The notes beneath the pieces were generated by a model that saw only the letters and a list, made by a program, of their open reading frames with translations, was not told the DNA's origin and ran no database searches. A stretch of 64,000 bases of DNA from Burkholderiaceae bacterium (GTDB lineage: Bacteria; Pseudomonadota; Gammaproteobacteria; Burkholderiales; Burkholderiaceae_C): contig SCQQ01000074.1 of NCBI GenBank assembly GCA_004299095.1, positions 62,001 to 126,000 on the forward strand, in the 5' to 3' direction. Both the position numbers and the translations under genes were made by a program. Shown here piece by piece: positions 1 to 9,925 of this stretch (its first letter is position 1; every line of letters begins with the position of its first letter).

Positions 1-845
1 GATTTGATGTGGGCCTTGATCACCCATTCTTTTTAATTGCCGGCCCCTGCGTCATCGAGTCCGAGCAGCTCCAAATGGATGTCGCCGGTCAATTGAAGGA
101 AATCACGTCGGCATTGGGAATCCCGTTCATTTTCAAAAGCAGCTTCGACAAGGCCAACCGCAGTTCGGGTACAAGTTTTCGCGGGCTGGGCGAAGACAAA
201 GGCCTCCGGATCCTGGCCAAAGTAAAGCGCGAGATCGGCGTGCCGGTGCTGACCGATATCCACACCGAAGCGCAGGTTGCCGCCGTAGCACACGTCGTCG
301 ACGTGCTGCAAACACCGGCCTTCCTGTGCCGCCAGACCGACTTCATCCGCGCGGTGGCACAAAGCGGCCGGCCGGTGAACATCAAGAAAGGCCAGTTCCT
401 CGCGCCGCACGACATGAAGAACGTGATCGCCAAGGCGCGCGCAGCGGCAGCCGAAAAAGGCCTGGAAACCGACAACTTCATGGCCTGCGAGCGTGGCGCC
501 AGCTTCGGCTACAACAACCTGGTGAGCGACATGCGCGGCCTGGCGATCATGCGCGAAACGGGTGCGCCAGTGGTGTTCGACGCCACCCACAGCGTGCAAT
601 TGCCCGGCGGACAGGGCACCAGCAGCGGCGGCGATCGCGAAATGGTGCCGGTGCTGGCGCGCGCAGCGGTCGCAGCAGGCGTGGCCGGCGTCTTCATGGA
701 AACGCATCCCGACCCCCAGCACGCGCTGAGCGACGGCCCCAACGCGGTGCCGCTCAAGCACATGAAGGCACTGCTCGAAACCCTGATGGCGCTCGACCGC
801 GTGGTCAAGAGCCGGCCCCTGCTCGAAAACGATTTCTCTGCCTGA
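1..845 (+). CDS. kdsA: 3-deoxy-8-phosphooctulonate synthase (KDO-8-P synthase), 5' partial
   Basis: Condenses phosphoenolpyruvate with arabinose 5-phosphate to KDO-8-phosphate, the first committed step toward the KDO sugar of lipopolysaccharide; cytosolic. The reading frame is open to the left edge (Phe-Asp-Val-Gly-Leu-Asp-His), so the true start lies outside the window and the GTG at position 9 is probably internal. Family motifs are clear: AGPCVIES near the start, [11 protein letters not shown] for substrate binding, [27 protein letters not shown] and the C-terminal METHPDP and SDGPNAVPL. About 280 residues are visible, nearly the full family length. It is followed after 15 bases by the DUF1330 gene and then eno. 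In relatives pyrG lies upstream, which would be just outside this window (inference). Confidence 0.96.
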   Translation, partial: FDVGLDHPFFLIAGPCVIESEQLQMDVAGQLKEITSALGIPFIFKSSFDKANRSSGTSFRGLGEDKGLRILAKVKREIGVPVLTDIHTEAQVAAVAHVVDVLQTPAFLCRQTDFIRAVAQSGRPVNIKKGQFLAPHDMKNVIAKARAAAAEKGLETDNFMACERGASFGYNNLVSDMRGLAIMRETGAPVVFDATHSVQLPGGQGTSSGGDREMVPVLARAAVAAGVAGVFMETHPDPQHALSDGPNAVPLKHMKALLETLMALDRVVKSRPLLENDFSA

Positions 846-860
846 CCCAAGGAACGCCTC

Positions 861-2544
<1,684 letters not shown>

Positions 2545-2589
2545 CCGCTCCAAGCGCATACTCCGTCCGATGACGCTGTCTCTGGCTCC

Positions 2590-2973
2590 ATGGCCCGCTT
2601 CCTGGTCCCCGCCATCCTGATCGCGCTGCTGGGCGTGGTCCATGGGCAAATGTGGTTCGGCCCAGGTGGCGTTCCGAAAGTGGCTCAATTGGAAAATGAG
2701 CTGGCGCAGCAGAACGCAGCCAACAAAGCCGCTGCGATCAAAAATCAGCAAATTGCATCGGAAATCGACGATCTGAAAAACGGGCTGGGCATGGTGGAAG
2801 GCAAGGCCCGCATGGAATTGGGCATGGTGCGGCCCAACGAAATCTTCGTGCAGCTCACGCCGCGCACGGATAACGCGTCGGCGGATCAAACAACGACCGC
2901 GCAAGCGCCCGCGGCAACCGAGCCCAAACCACAGGCCGCCGTCGCTAGTAATCGAGCGACCAATCGACGGTGA
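2590..2973 (+). CDS. ftsB: Cell division protein FtsB (DivIC family)
   Basis: Bitopic inner-membrane protein of the divisome FtsQBL complex, which activates septal peptidoglycan synthesis. The 127-residue product has one N-terminal transmembrane helix (about residues 4-20), a GQMWFGPGG juxtamembrane segment, then a heptad-like coiled coil (VAQLENELAQQNAAN and following). The conserved MVEGKARMELGMVRPNEIF element typical of FtsB follows. The tail after about residue 90 is Ala/Pro/Thr-rich and longer than in E. coli FtsB (103 residues). Placement after eno is conserved in proteobacteria. Its 3' end overlaps the convergent rimM by 29 bases. Confidence 0.92.
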   Translation: MARFLVPAILIALLGVVHGQMWFGPGGVPKVAQLENELAQQNAANKAAAIKNQQIASEIDDLKNGLGMVEGKARMELGMVRPNEIFVQLTPRTDNASADQTTTAQAPAATEPKPQAAVASNRATNRR

Positions 2974-3541
2974 TCCGCCGCACCGCCAAGTCGACGTCGT
3001 CCACGTACACGTCGACAAACGGGATCAGGCACTCTCGGGGTTGGCTGCTGCGGTGGTCGACCACCACCAGGACTTGGTGCGACCCGGTGGGCATCAAGTC
3101 GGTCACCTGACCAAGACGCTCACCGCTGCGGTTTACGACGTCAAGGCCGATCAGATCGACCCAGTAATACTCGGCACTTTCGAGCGACGGGAAAGCCGAG
3201 CGCGGAATCAGAATGGTGCTTTTGGCCAGCGCTTCGGCGGCGTTGCGATCGGCCACACCATCGAACGCCACCACCAGCGTGTTGCCATGGTTGCGCAATT
3301 CGGCAACGGCAACTTCAATGAGCTGATTCGAATCGACGCGGACCGGCTGTGTTTGCTTCTCACTCAGCAGCCAACAATTGGCATGAAAAAGCGCTTCGGC
3401 AGAAGCGCTGTAAGGCTGAACCTTGAGCCAGCCATGGACACCCCAGGCGCCCGTTAGCCGGCCGACCTCAACCGCATCCCCGGGCCGCGGCACCCGCTTG
3501 AGCGCGGGCAGGCAGCCGCCTTGGGACGGATCAGGCAGCAA
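2945..3541 (-). CDS. rimM: Ribosome maturation factor RimM
   Basis: Binds ribosomal protein S19 and assists maturation of the 30S head domain. N-terminal RimM beta-barrel: [26 protein letters not shown]-terminal PRC-barrel-like domain: [20 protein letters not shown], then HQVLVV and the [11 protein letters not shown] end. At 198 residues it is near family length. The chosen ATG overlaps the rpsP stop region by 11 bases. A later start nearer the conserved domain is possible because the first 20 residues do not look conserved. It follows rpsP as in the usual rpsP-rimM-trmD-rplS operon, but here the operon stops at rimM: ftsB converges and overlaps by 29 bases, so trmD and rplS are not adjacent. 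Confidence 0.92.
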   Translation of the reverse strand: MLPDPSQGGCLPALKRVPRPGDAVEVGRLTGAWGVHGWLKVQPYSASAEALFHANCWLLSEKQTQPVRVDSNQLIEVAVAELRNHGNTLVVAFDGVADRNAAEALAKSTILIPRSAFPSLESAEYYWVDLIGLDVVNRSGERLGQVTDLMPTGSHQVLVVVDHRSSQPRECLIPFVDVYVDDVDLAVRRITVDWSLDY

Positions 3542-3791
3542 CCGGAGCAGCGGCCTTGGTCTGGGCCACCAGGCGCTGCACCGTGGGCGATGCCTTGGCG
3601 CCCTTCTCCAGCCAGTAGGTCACGCGATCGAGCTGGATGCGCAGTCCTTCTTCACCTTCGACCGCACCGGGTTTGTAGAAGCCGACGCGCTCAATGAAGC
3701 TGCCGTCGCGGCGCACGCGCTTGTCGGCGACCACGAGGTTGTAGAACGGGCTGCCATTGGCGCCACCGCGGGAAAGACGAATTACGACCAT
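3531..3791 (-). CDS. rpsP: 30S ribosomal protein S16
   Basis: Structural protein of the small ribosomal subunit. The start is set at the ATG giving [20 protein letters not shown], the normal S16 N terminus; an upstream in-frame ATG would add ten residues foreign to the family. The 86-residue product contains the conserved [21 protein letters not shown] and [12 protein letters not shown] segments and ends in an Ala-rich tail. It is first in an rpsP-rimM pair. A perfect TATAAT on the minus strand at 3905-3910 is a likely -10 element, giving a leader of about 105 bases. Confidence 0.95.
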   Translation of the reverse strand: MVVIRLSRGGANGSPFYNLVVADKRVRRDGSFIERVGFYKPGAVEGEEGLRIQLDRVTYWLEKGAKASPTVQRLVAQTKAAAPVAA

Positions 3792-3904
3792 CTTGAATCG
3801 AGTTCTCTGGAAGTGAATCAACTGGCTGCCGCCCAGCAGGCACGTCGCTGAAACGAGTGCGCTTCAGCGTGATTGAGGCAAGTAGCGTCGATGAAAAGCT
3901 TATG

Positions 3905-3910
3905 ATTATA
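3905..3910 (-). promoter_or_regulatory. Candidate -10 element for rpsP-rimM
   Basis: Read on the minus strand, this hexamer is a perfect TATAAT in an AT-rich pocket of an otherwise GC-rich region, about 115 bases before the rpsP ATG. No good TTGACA-like hexamer is seen at 16-18 bases, so only the -10 is supported. Confidence 0.5.
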
Positions 3911-3959
3911 ACGATTCGTCTAGCTTCGCATCAGCCGTTACATTCACGCTGCGCTTTCC

Positions 3960-4508
3960 ATGAAGAACAAAACCGTCGCGACCTGGCTCACCTTCCTGGG
4001 TGGCTCGCTGGGCCTGCACCGCTTCTACCTCAAGGGCTTCAACGATCTACTCGGTTGGGCACTGCCGATTCCGACCGCCATCGGCCTTTACGGAATAGAT
4101 CGCATCCAGCAGTTCGGCGTGGACGATCACCTGAGTTGGATCCTGATTCCCTTCGTCGGCTTCACGTTCGCCGGCTGTGCGCTGCGTGCGATCCTTTACG
4201 GATTGATGACGCCCGAGCAATGGAACGCGCGCTTCAACCCGCAGCTCCCCCTGGATGCCAAGCCGGGTCGCAGCAACTGGGTCACCATCTTCGGTCTCGC
4301 CACCACATTGCTGGTCGGCGCCGGCGTCCTGATGGCGTCCATCGCCTTCAGCTTCCAGCATTATTTCGAATATCAGATCGAACAAGCCCGCAAGATCTCC
4401 CAGCAACATTCCTTGCTGGAACCCAACCGCTTCGACGTGGACAACAGAGCGCGCTTGTTCGGCCTTGCCGATACGGCCGCCACAACTTCTCATCGGGATC
4501 ACGCCTGA
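3960..4508 (+). CDS. TM2 domain membrane protein
   Basis: A 182-residue inner-membrane protein of unknown role. The N terminus (KNKTVATWLTFLGGSLGLHRFYL) is the hallmark of the TM2 domain: two helices with a short turn and a conserved Gly-x-x-Gly-x-His-x-Phe-Tyr pattern. Further hydrophobic segments fall at about residues 60-80 and 108-130. The C terminus is polar and looks cytoplasmic. It is divergent from rpsP and convergent with the phosphate transporter gene (27 bases between stops), so it is probably transcribed alone. TM2 proteins have no general assigned function. Confidence 0.82.
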   Translation: MKNKTVATWLTFLGGSLGLHRFYLKGFNDLLGWALPIPTAIGLYGIDRIQQFGVDDHLSWILIPFVGFTFAGCALRAILYGLMTPEQWNARFNPQLPLDAKPGRSNWVTIFGLATTLLVGAGVLMASIAFSFQHYFEYQIEQARKISQQHSLLEPNRFDVDNRARLFGLADTAATTSHRDHA

Positions 4509-4535
4509 CGAGAGCCGAGGCCATCGACGCTCAGG

Positions 4536-5546
4536 CTAAAACAGATAAACGCTGGCCCAATACGCCAGCGCGGCCATGATGGCGCTGGCCGGGATGGTGA
4601 GCACCCAGGCCCAGACGATGCTGCCCGCCACGCCCCAGCGCACGGCCGAGGGCCTCTGCGTGGAGCCGGCGCCGATGATGGCGCCCGTGATGGTGTGCGT
4701 GGTCGATACCGGAATCCCAAGTTCGGTCGACAAAAACAGCGTCATGGCGCCGCCCAGTTCGGCGCAAAAGCCGCCCACCGGCTTCAACTTGGTGATCTTC
4801 TGACCCATGGTCTTGATGATGCGCCAGCCGCCGAACATGGTGCCCATGCCCATCGCGAAATAGCAACCGGCCACCACCCAGACCGGTGGTTCGGCGGCGC
4901 TCACATCGCTGTAGCCAGTGGCAATCAGCAACAGCCAGATCAGGCCGATGGTTTTCTGCGCATCGTTGCCGCCGTGACCCAGACTGTAGGCGCCGGCCGA
5001 AATCAACTGCAGGTGGCGGAACGACCGATCCACGCGCCCGGGCCGCATGTGACGGCAAATCCACGCCACCCCAATCATCACGCAGGTGCCGAAGACAAAC
5101 CCGAGCAACGGCGCAACAAAAATGAAGGCCACGATCTTGGACAGCTCGCCGTACATCAGCACACCGGCGCCAGCCTTGACCAGCGCGGCGCCAACCAAGC
5201 CGCCGATCAGCGCGTGCGACGAACTGCTGGGAATGCCGTAGTACCAAGTGAGCGCATTCCACGCAATGGCGCCCACGAGCGCACCGAAAATCACGTGCAG
5301 ATCCACGATTCCGGGCAGCACGATGCCCTTGCCGACGGTGGCCGCCACGCTCAGGTGGAAAACGAACACCGCAACCACATTGAAAAAGGCGGCAAAAACG
5401 ACCGCCTGACCCGGCTTCAGAACACCGGTGGAAACAACCGTGGCAATCGAATTGGCGGCGTCATGAAAGCCGTTCATGAAGTCGAAGGCGAAGCCCAGGG
5501 CCACCAGCAGCGTGATGACCAACAACGCGGTGTGGGTGACTTCCAT
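4536..5546 (-). CDS. pit: Inorganic phosphate transporter, Pit family
   Basis: Low-affinity phosphate permease of the PiT family, probably moving metal-phosphate complexes with protons (family knowledge). The 336-residue protein has about ten hydrophobic segments. The duplicated family signature is visible: GFHDAANSIATVV at about residues 25-37 and a matching GGNDAQKTIGLIW in the second half, together with PSSSSHALIGG and PVSTTHTITGAIIG. It lies 18 bases downstream of the DUF47 gene, a PhoU-like partner commonly paired with Pit transporters, so the two form an operon. Confidence 0.93.
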   Translation of the reverse strand: MEVTHTALLVITLLVALGFAFDFMNGFHDAANSIATVVSTGVLKPGQAVVFAAFFNVVAVFVFHLSVAATVGKGIVLPGIVDLHVIFGALVGAIAWNALTWYYGIPSSSSHALIGGLVGAALVKAGAGVLMYGELSKIVAFIFVAPLLGFVFGTCVMIGVAWICRHMRPGRVDRSFRHLQLISAGAYSLGHGGNDAQKTIGLIWLLLIATGYSDVSAAEPPVWVVAGCYFAMGMGTMFGGWRIIKTMGQKITKLKPVGGFCAELGGAMTLFLSTELGIPVSTTHTITGAIIGAGSTQRPSAVRWGVAGSIVWAWVLTIPASAIMAALAYWASVYLF

Positions 5547-5564
5547 GTTGCGAACCGCAGGTGC

Positions 5565-6212
5565 TCAGGAATTCTCGAGCACCACGCCTTCGATCACATT
5601 GGCCACGTCCTCGCAACGGTCGGTGATGGTTTCCAGCAGGTCGTATATGGCGCGCAGCTTGATCAGTTCGCGCACGTCGGGTTCGTTGCGGAACAAGTGG
5701 CTCATCGAGCTGCGCAACACCCGGTCGGCGGCCGATTCGAGTTCGTCGATTTCCTCGCAGACCTTCAGCGCTTGCTCGGCCACTGCCGGCTCACCGATAC
5801 GCGCCAGCAGGCCGACCGCGGTTTGCACTTTGCCGCAGCAGCGCACCGACAAATCGGTGAGTTCCTTCATCTCGGCGGTCATGTGGCGCACGTCATAGAG
5901 CGACATGGTCTCGGCCGAGTCCTGCAGCAGATCGGCCACATCGTCCATCACGTCGATCAACGTGTGAATCTGTTCGCGGTCGATCGGCGTGATGAAGGTG
6001 GTGTGGATCAGCAGGTTGACCTTGCGCGTGACCTGGTCGGCGGCGCGCTCGGCATGGTCCACTTCGGCGTTGTATTGCTCTCGCAGCGCCGGATCGGCGT
6101 AATGCGCCACCAGGTTCTCGAACGCGTGAGCGGCCTCCATGATGTGCCCGGCGTGCTGGTCAAACAACTCGAAAAAGTTACCCTCTTTGGGCAACAGCTT
6201 ACTCAACCACAT
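5565..6212 (-). CDS. DUF47 (PhoU-like) phosphate transport accessory protein
   Basis: A 215-residue, mostly alpha-helical protein of the DUF47/PhoU-like family that accompanies Pit transporters and probably modulates them. The start is the ATG giving MWLSKLLPKEGNFFELFDQH, the usual family N terminus; it is preceded by a strong AGGAAGG ribosome site, so the 30-residue upstream extension of the frame is rejected. Conserved segments include AERAADQVTRKV, HTTFITPIDREQIHTLID, MDDVADLLQDSA and the C-terminal LRAIYDLLETITDRCEDVANV. It is the first gene of the pair with pit. Confidence 0.92.
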   Translation of the reverse strand: MWLSKLLPKEGNFFELFDQHAGHIMEAAHAFENLVAHYADPALREQYNAEVDHAERAADQVTRKVNLLIHTTFITPIDREQIHTLIDVMDDVADLLQDSAETMSLYDVRHMTAEMKELTDLSVRCCGKVQTAVGLLARIGEPAVAEQALKVCEEIDELESAADRVLRSSMSHLFRNEPDVRELIKLRAIYDLLETITDRCEDVANVIEGVVLENS

Positions 6213-6415
6213 CGTCTCTGACCTTCCTGCTGGGAGCGAACGTCCGGGGATTGCGCCACTCATCATCGCCGACATTGCATCGTGCGGGCGGACGGCGGCC
6301 AAGTGTAACGCGTGCCTGTGCGCATCTGGCTGGCAATCGACCGACTGCGACGCTGCCGCTTGCTGGCTGCGCGCAGTCCGCTTTTCCGTTCACGAGCCCC
6401 ATCGCCGTGGCCAAT

Positions 6416-6901
6416 TCAACAGGCACGACGGTCGTCACTTTCTTCCAGCGGCACACACATTTGATCGGCCACCGCGGCCAATGCGGCGGCGGGAACCCAC
6501 TCGGGTGCGATGTCGTGCAGCGGCGCGAGCACGAAAGCGCGCTCCAACATGCGCGGATGCGGCACCGTGAGCTCGGCGCTCCAGATCCGGCCTCGTCCGT
6601 ACAGCAGCAAATCCAGGTCCAGCGTCCGGGGCGCGTGCCAATAAGGCCGCGTGCGTCCGGCCGCATGCTCGATCGCTTGCAGGGCACGCAACAGAGCCGG
6701 CGCGGTCAGCGCCGTTTCAACCCGCGCCACCGCATTGACGTAATCGGGCCCATCCGCCTCCAGCGGCGCACTGCGGTAAAAACGCGAGCGCGCCGTGACC
6801 GTCGTTGAAGGCATGGCCGCCAACTGCCTCACGGCCCACGCAAGGGTGGCTCGCGCGTCGCCCAGATTGGCACCCAACCCGACGAACGCCGCGACCGTCA
6901 T
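6416..6901 (-). CDS. folK: HPPK (7,8-dihydro-6-hydroxymethylpterin pyrophosphokinase)
   Basis: Transfers pyrophosphate from ATP to 6-hydroxymethyl-7,8-dihydropterin in folate synthesis. The 161-residue product shows FVGLGANLGDARATL at the N terminus, a SRFYRSAPLEADGPDYVNAV substrate region and the catalytic PRTLDLDLLLYG with the two metal-binding aspartates, followed by VPHPRMLERAFVLAPL. The start codon overlaps the pcnB stop (ATGA), indicating translational coupling. It is the last gene of hda-HAD-pcnB-folK. The residues after about 145 are not typical and may be flexible. Confidence 0.95.
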   Translation of the reverse strand: MTVAAFVGLGANLGDARATLAWAVRQLAAMPSTTVTARSRFYRSAPLEADGPDYVNAVARVETALTAPALLRALQAIEHAAGRTRPYWHAPRTLDLDLLLYGRGRIWSAELTVPHPRMLERAFVLAPLHDIAPEWVPAAALAAVADQMCVPLEESDDRRAC

Positions 6902-8520
6902 TCGGATTCTGGGTGCGGATCCACGTCAGGGGCCGCTTCCGCTTCGCCCGACCCGGAGACGTTTCGACGCGCGCCGCCGCCCCGGTGCCGCCGGCGGCGC
7001 TTTCGGGGCATGGCAGCGCCTTCATCATCGGTTGCGGTGCGGCGCTCGGACTCGAGCGGCCCTTCATCGAATGCGCTCTCGGCTTGCGTGGCCGCGGCTT
7101 CGTCCAGGACAGGCTGCGGTGCGCGCCGGCGCGCGGACGATCCGCCCCGCGGCTGCTCGGCACGCGCCTGCGCGATCAGGTCTTCGCGCGCCGCTTCGTC
7201 GGCCAGGCTGAACGCTTGCCACCAATTCAGGTACTCGTCCTTCACCTCGTGCACTTCGGCGCGCAGGCGCAGGAAATCGAGCCCGGCACGGAAACGCAGT
7301 TGCCGCACCAGGCTGAACGGCGATTTGCCGCTGCGCTTCTCAAAACGCGGCTGCATCAGCCAGATCTCGCGCATTTCGGCACCGAGCTTGCCGCGGCCGG
7401 AAATCTCGCCCACGCGCGCGTTGAAAATCTCGTCGATGGCCTCGTTCAACGCCGGGAAGGTGTACATGCCGCGCGCCATGCGTTCCTGCCAACCGGCGCG
7501 CACGTCCTGCCACAGCAGGCACGCAAGGAGGAACGACGGCGCCACTGGTTTGCCCTCGGCAACGCGCCGATCGGTGTCGCGCAGTGCCGCCTTGACGAAC
7601 GGCTCGTGGGCGCGCTCGACGGCCAGGTCGAGCAGCGAATCGATGCCGCCCAGCCCCAAGGCCTTGACCTGCGCCACGCTGTCCAGCGCGTGCCCGGTCT
7701 GCAGGAACTTGAGCATCTCGTCGAACAGGCGGCTTTGCGGAATGTCCGAGAGCCACGCCTTCGCCATGGCCAGCGGCGCCGCGGTCTTGGCGTCGAGCCT
7801 GAAGCCGCGCTTGGCCAGTTTGGCGGCAAAGCGCACGGCACGCAGCACGCGCACCGGATCTTCGCGGTAGCGCTGCACCGGGTCGCCAATCATGCGGATC
7901 AGCTTGGCCTTGACGTCGGTCATGCCGCCGTGGTAGTCGACCAGCATGCGCGTTTCCGGGTCGTAATACATGGCGTTCAGCGTGAAATCGCGGCGCGCCG
8001 CATCCTCTTCCTGCGAGCCCCAGACGTTGTCGCGCAGCACCCGGCCGGTGGCACCCACGGCGTGCTTCATGCCTTGCAGCTCCTCCTTGGCGGTGCGTTC
8101 GTTGCCGGCCACCACGTCTTCGGACGTGTTGTCGAAAAACGCACGAAACGTCGACACTTCGATCACGTCGTGCTGACGGCCGCGGCCAAAGACCACGTGC
8201 ACGATGCGAAAGCGCCGCCCGACGATGAACGCGCGCCGGAACAGCGCCTTCACCTGTTCGGGCGTAGCGCTGGTGGCCACGTCGAAATCCTTGGGGCGCA
8301 AACCCAGCAACAGATCGCGCACGGCGCCGCCAACGACATACGCGTCATAGCCGGCGCTCTTCAGGGTGCGTACCACGGTCACGGCGCGTTCGTCGACCAG
8401 ATTGGGATCGATGCCGTGGGTCTGCGGGCCGTGCTCCACGCGCTTGCCAAAGCGCTGACGCGCATGCGCGGCGGCGCCACGGCCGCGGCCGATCAGGTTG
8501 TAAATCAGGGTTTTGATCAT
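6898..8520 (-). CDS. pcnB: Poly(A) polymerase I
   Basis: Adds 3' poly(A) tails to RNA, promoting decay. The ATG at 8520 is chosen because it overlaps the upstream HAD stop (ATGA) and gives the usual start; the open frame extends 61 residues further but that part is out of frame with the HAD gene on the same DNA. The 540-residue protein carries the nucleotidyltransferase motif GGAVRD at 64-69 with the metal-binding Asp pair in KDFDV at 78 and 80, then RRDFTLNAMYYDP and the RNA-binding LVDYHGG and REDPVRVLRAVRFAAKL segments. The last 70 residues form a low-complexity tail including an Arg-rich RKRRRRHRGGGARR cluster. Confidence 0.95.
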   Translation of the reverse strand: MIKTLIYNLIGRGRGAAAHARQRFGKRVEHGPQTHGIDPNLVDERAVTVVRTLKSAGYDAYVVGGAVRDLLLGLRPKDFDVATSATPEQVKALFRRAFIVGRRFRIVHVVFGRGRQHDVIEVSTFRAFFDNTSEDVVAGNERTAKEELQGMKHAVGATGRVLRDNVWGSQEEDAARRDFTLNAMYYDPETRMLVDYHGGMTDVKAKLIRMIGDPVQRYREDPVRVLRAVRFAAKLAKRGFRLDAKTAAPLAMAKAWLSDIPQSRLFDEMLKFLQTGHALDSVAQVKALGLGGIDSLLDLAVERAHEPFVKAALRDTDRRVAEGKPVAPSFLLACLLWQDVRAGWQERMARGMYTFPALNEAIDEIFNARVGEISGRGKLGAEMREIWLMQPRFEKRSGKSPFSLVRQLRFRAGLDFLRLRAEVHEVKDEYLNWWQAFSLADEAAREDLIAQARAEQPRGGSSARRRAPQPVLDEAAATQAESAFDEGPLESERRTATDDEGAAMPRKRRRRHRGGGARRNVSGSGEAEAAPDVDPHPESE

Positions 8521-9194
8521 GAGAGGGAATCGAACAAATCGAGAATGCGCCAGCCGCGGGCCAGCGCGATGGCCCGCAGGCGCGCGTCGGGGTTGGTCGC
8601 CACCGGCTGCTGCGCACGCAGCATCAGCGGCAAATCGTTGATGGAATCGGAATAAAAAGTGATGCGGGCGTCGGTCCAGCCCAGGCCCCGCATCCGCAGC
8701 CATTCGGCCACGCGCGTCACCTTGCCTTCGCGGAATGACGGCGTACCGTCGATTTCGCCGGTGATCCAGCCGTGCGCATCGCGCCGCAGGCGAATCGCGA
8801 TCAATTCACCCACCCCGAGACGCACGGCAATCGGCCGCGTCACCCATTCGTTGGTCGAGGTGACGATGGCCAGCGTGTCACCCGCCGCGCGGTGCGCCTG
8901 CAGCAATGCAAGCGCTTGCGGCGTGATGACCGGCTCCACCACCTCAGCCAGAAAACGCGCTTGCGCTGCCGCGGCCGCAACCGGCCCGTGCTCGCGCAGC
9001 GCCGCGGTGGCGAAGCGCACGTACTCGCGAATGTCGAGCGCGCCCGTGGCGTAGCGCCGGAAGAAAGCGTCGTTCTGCCGCTTGAAGGAATCAGCATCGG
9101 TCCAGCCGAGGTGCGTCGTGAAGTCGCCCCACGCATGATCCGAATCGATCGGAATCAGCGTGTCGTCCAGATCAAACAGGGCGAGATTCAGCAT
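8517..9194 (-). CDS. HAD-IB family phosphatase (SerB-like)
   Basis: A 225-residue haloacid-dehalogenase superfamily hydrolase of subfamily IB. Motif I is FDLDDTLIPIDSD at residues 6-18 with the nucleophile Asp; motif II is IVTST near 110; a Lys lies in REGKV near 157; motif IV is YSDSINDLPLM near 182. A helical cap separates motifs I and II. Related enzymes dephosphorylate phosphoserine or histidinol phosphate, but the substrate here cannot be read from sequence. It overlaps hda by 7 bases upstream and pcnB by 4 bases downstream. This hda-HAD-pcnB order is conserved in Burkholderiales. Confidence 0.88.
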   Translation of the reverse strand: MLNLALFDLDDTLIPIDSDHAWGDFTTHLGWTDADSFKRQNDAFFRRYATGALDIREYVRFATAALREHGPVAAAAAQARFLAEVVEPVITPQALALLQAHRAAGDTLAIVTSTNEWVTRPIAVRLGVGELIAIRLRRDAHGWITGEIDGTPSFREGKVTRVAEWLRMRGLGWTDARITFYSDSINDLPLMLRAQQPVATNPDARLRAIALARGWRILDLFDSLS

Positions 9195-9925
9195 GGTGCG
9201 TCCGCCGCGCGCGATTCGAGCCGTTGTTCTTCGAGCATCGCCTTGACCAGCGGCACGCTGGGCGTCCGCTGCGTTTGCAGCGCAAAGCGATCGAGCCGAT
9301 CCAGCAGCGCCATCAAATGGCTCAGATCACGATCGAAGCGCGTGACCAAGTAATGCATGACCTCGGCCGGCAACGCGATGCCGCGCTCGCATGCCGCGCG
9401 CTGCAAGGCCGCGATCCGGTCCGCTTCGGACAAGGGATGCAGCTCGAACACCAGTCCCCATGCCAGCCGCGTGCGCAAATCCGGGCGCAAGGGCAAATCG
9501 GCGGGCGGCAGCGCGCCGGCGGCCAGCACCGTGCAGGCGCGTTCGTCGCGGCGCGCCACGGCATTCACGAACCAGTTGAATGCCGTGTGCTGCTGCACGG
9601 CGCCATAGGCGTGCACGTCGTCCATCAGGATGGCATCCCAGTGGTCGTCGAAGGCAGCAAACGCCGTCGCCCGCGGGCCCAGCCACGCCACGGTGCAGCC
9701 CCGCTGTTCCAGCGCTTGACCGGCGGCTTCCAGCAAATGGGTTTTACCCGAGCCGGCGGGGCCCCAGAGATACGTGGGCGTCGCGCTCGCTTCGGGCGCT
9801 TCGGGCGCTTCGGGCGCTTCGCACAAGGCTTTCACGTGCTGAACCACTTCAACGTTCGGCCCGGCAATGAAGGTGGACAGCAGCGCGCGCGGCGCCATGT
9901 CCAGATCGAGAGCCAGTTGCTTCAT
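9188..9925 (-). CDS. hda: DnaA regulatory inactivator Hda
   Basis: AAA+ protein that, bound to the DNA-loaded sliding clamp, stimulates ATP hydrolysis by DnaA and so limits re-initiation. The N terminus MKQLALDLD contains a QLxLxL-type clamp-binding motif. Walker A is GPAGSGKT at 55-62, Walker B is AILMDDV at 98-104, and RPDLRTRLAWGLVFEL gives the sensor-2 or arginine-finger region. Between the N-terminal region and Walker A is an EAPEAPEAPEAS stretch encoded by a perfect 9-base tandem repeat (about 9788-9822). First gene of the hda-HAD-pcnB-folK operon. About 500 bases of apparently non-coding DNA lie upstream. Confidence 0.93.
   Translation of the reverse strand: MKQLALDLDMAPRALLSTFIAGPNVEVVQHVKALCEAPEAPEAPEASATPTYLWGPAGSGKTHLLEAAGQALEQRGCTVAWLGPRATAFAAFDDHWDAILMDDVHAYGAVQQHTAFNWFVNAVARRDERACTVLAAGALPPADLPLRPDLRTRLAWGLVFELHPLSEADRIAALQRAACERGIALPAEVMHYLVTRFDRDLSHLMALLDRLDRFALQTQRTPSVPLVKAMLEEQRLESRAADAPC
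9788..9822. repeat. 9-bp tandem repeat inside hda
   Basis: About three and a half to four copies of gcttcgggc (plus strand) lie in frame within hda and encode repeated Glu-Ala-Pro. Copy-number change would add or remove three residues without a frameshift, so the repeat could vary between strains. Confidence 0.85.

Noticed and set aside
6805-8655. A 616-codon plus-strand ORF opposite pcnB
   Set aside because: Antisense of pcnB, which has clear nucleotidyltransferase motifs and start/stop overlaps with its neighbours.
9788-9822. CRISPR-like or satellite array
   Set aside because: The unit is only 9 bases with no spacers and lies in frame within hda.
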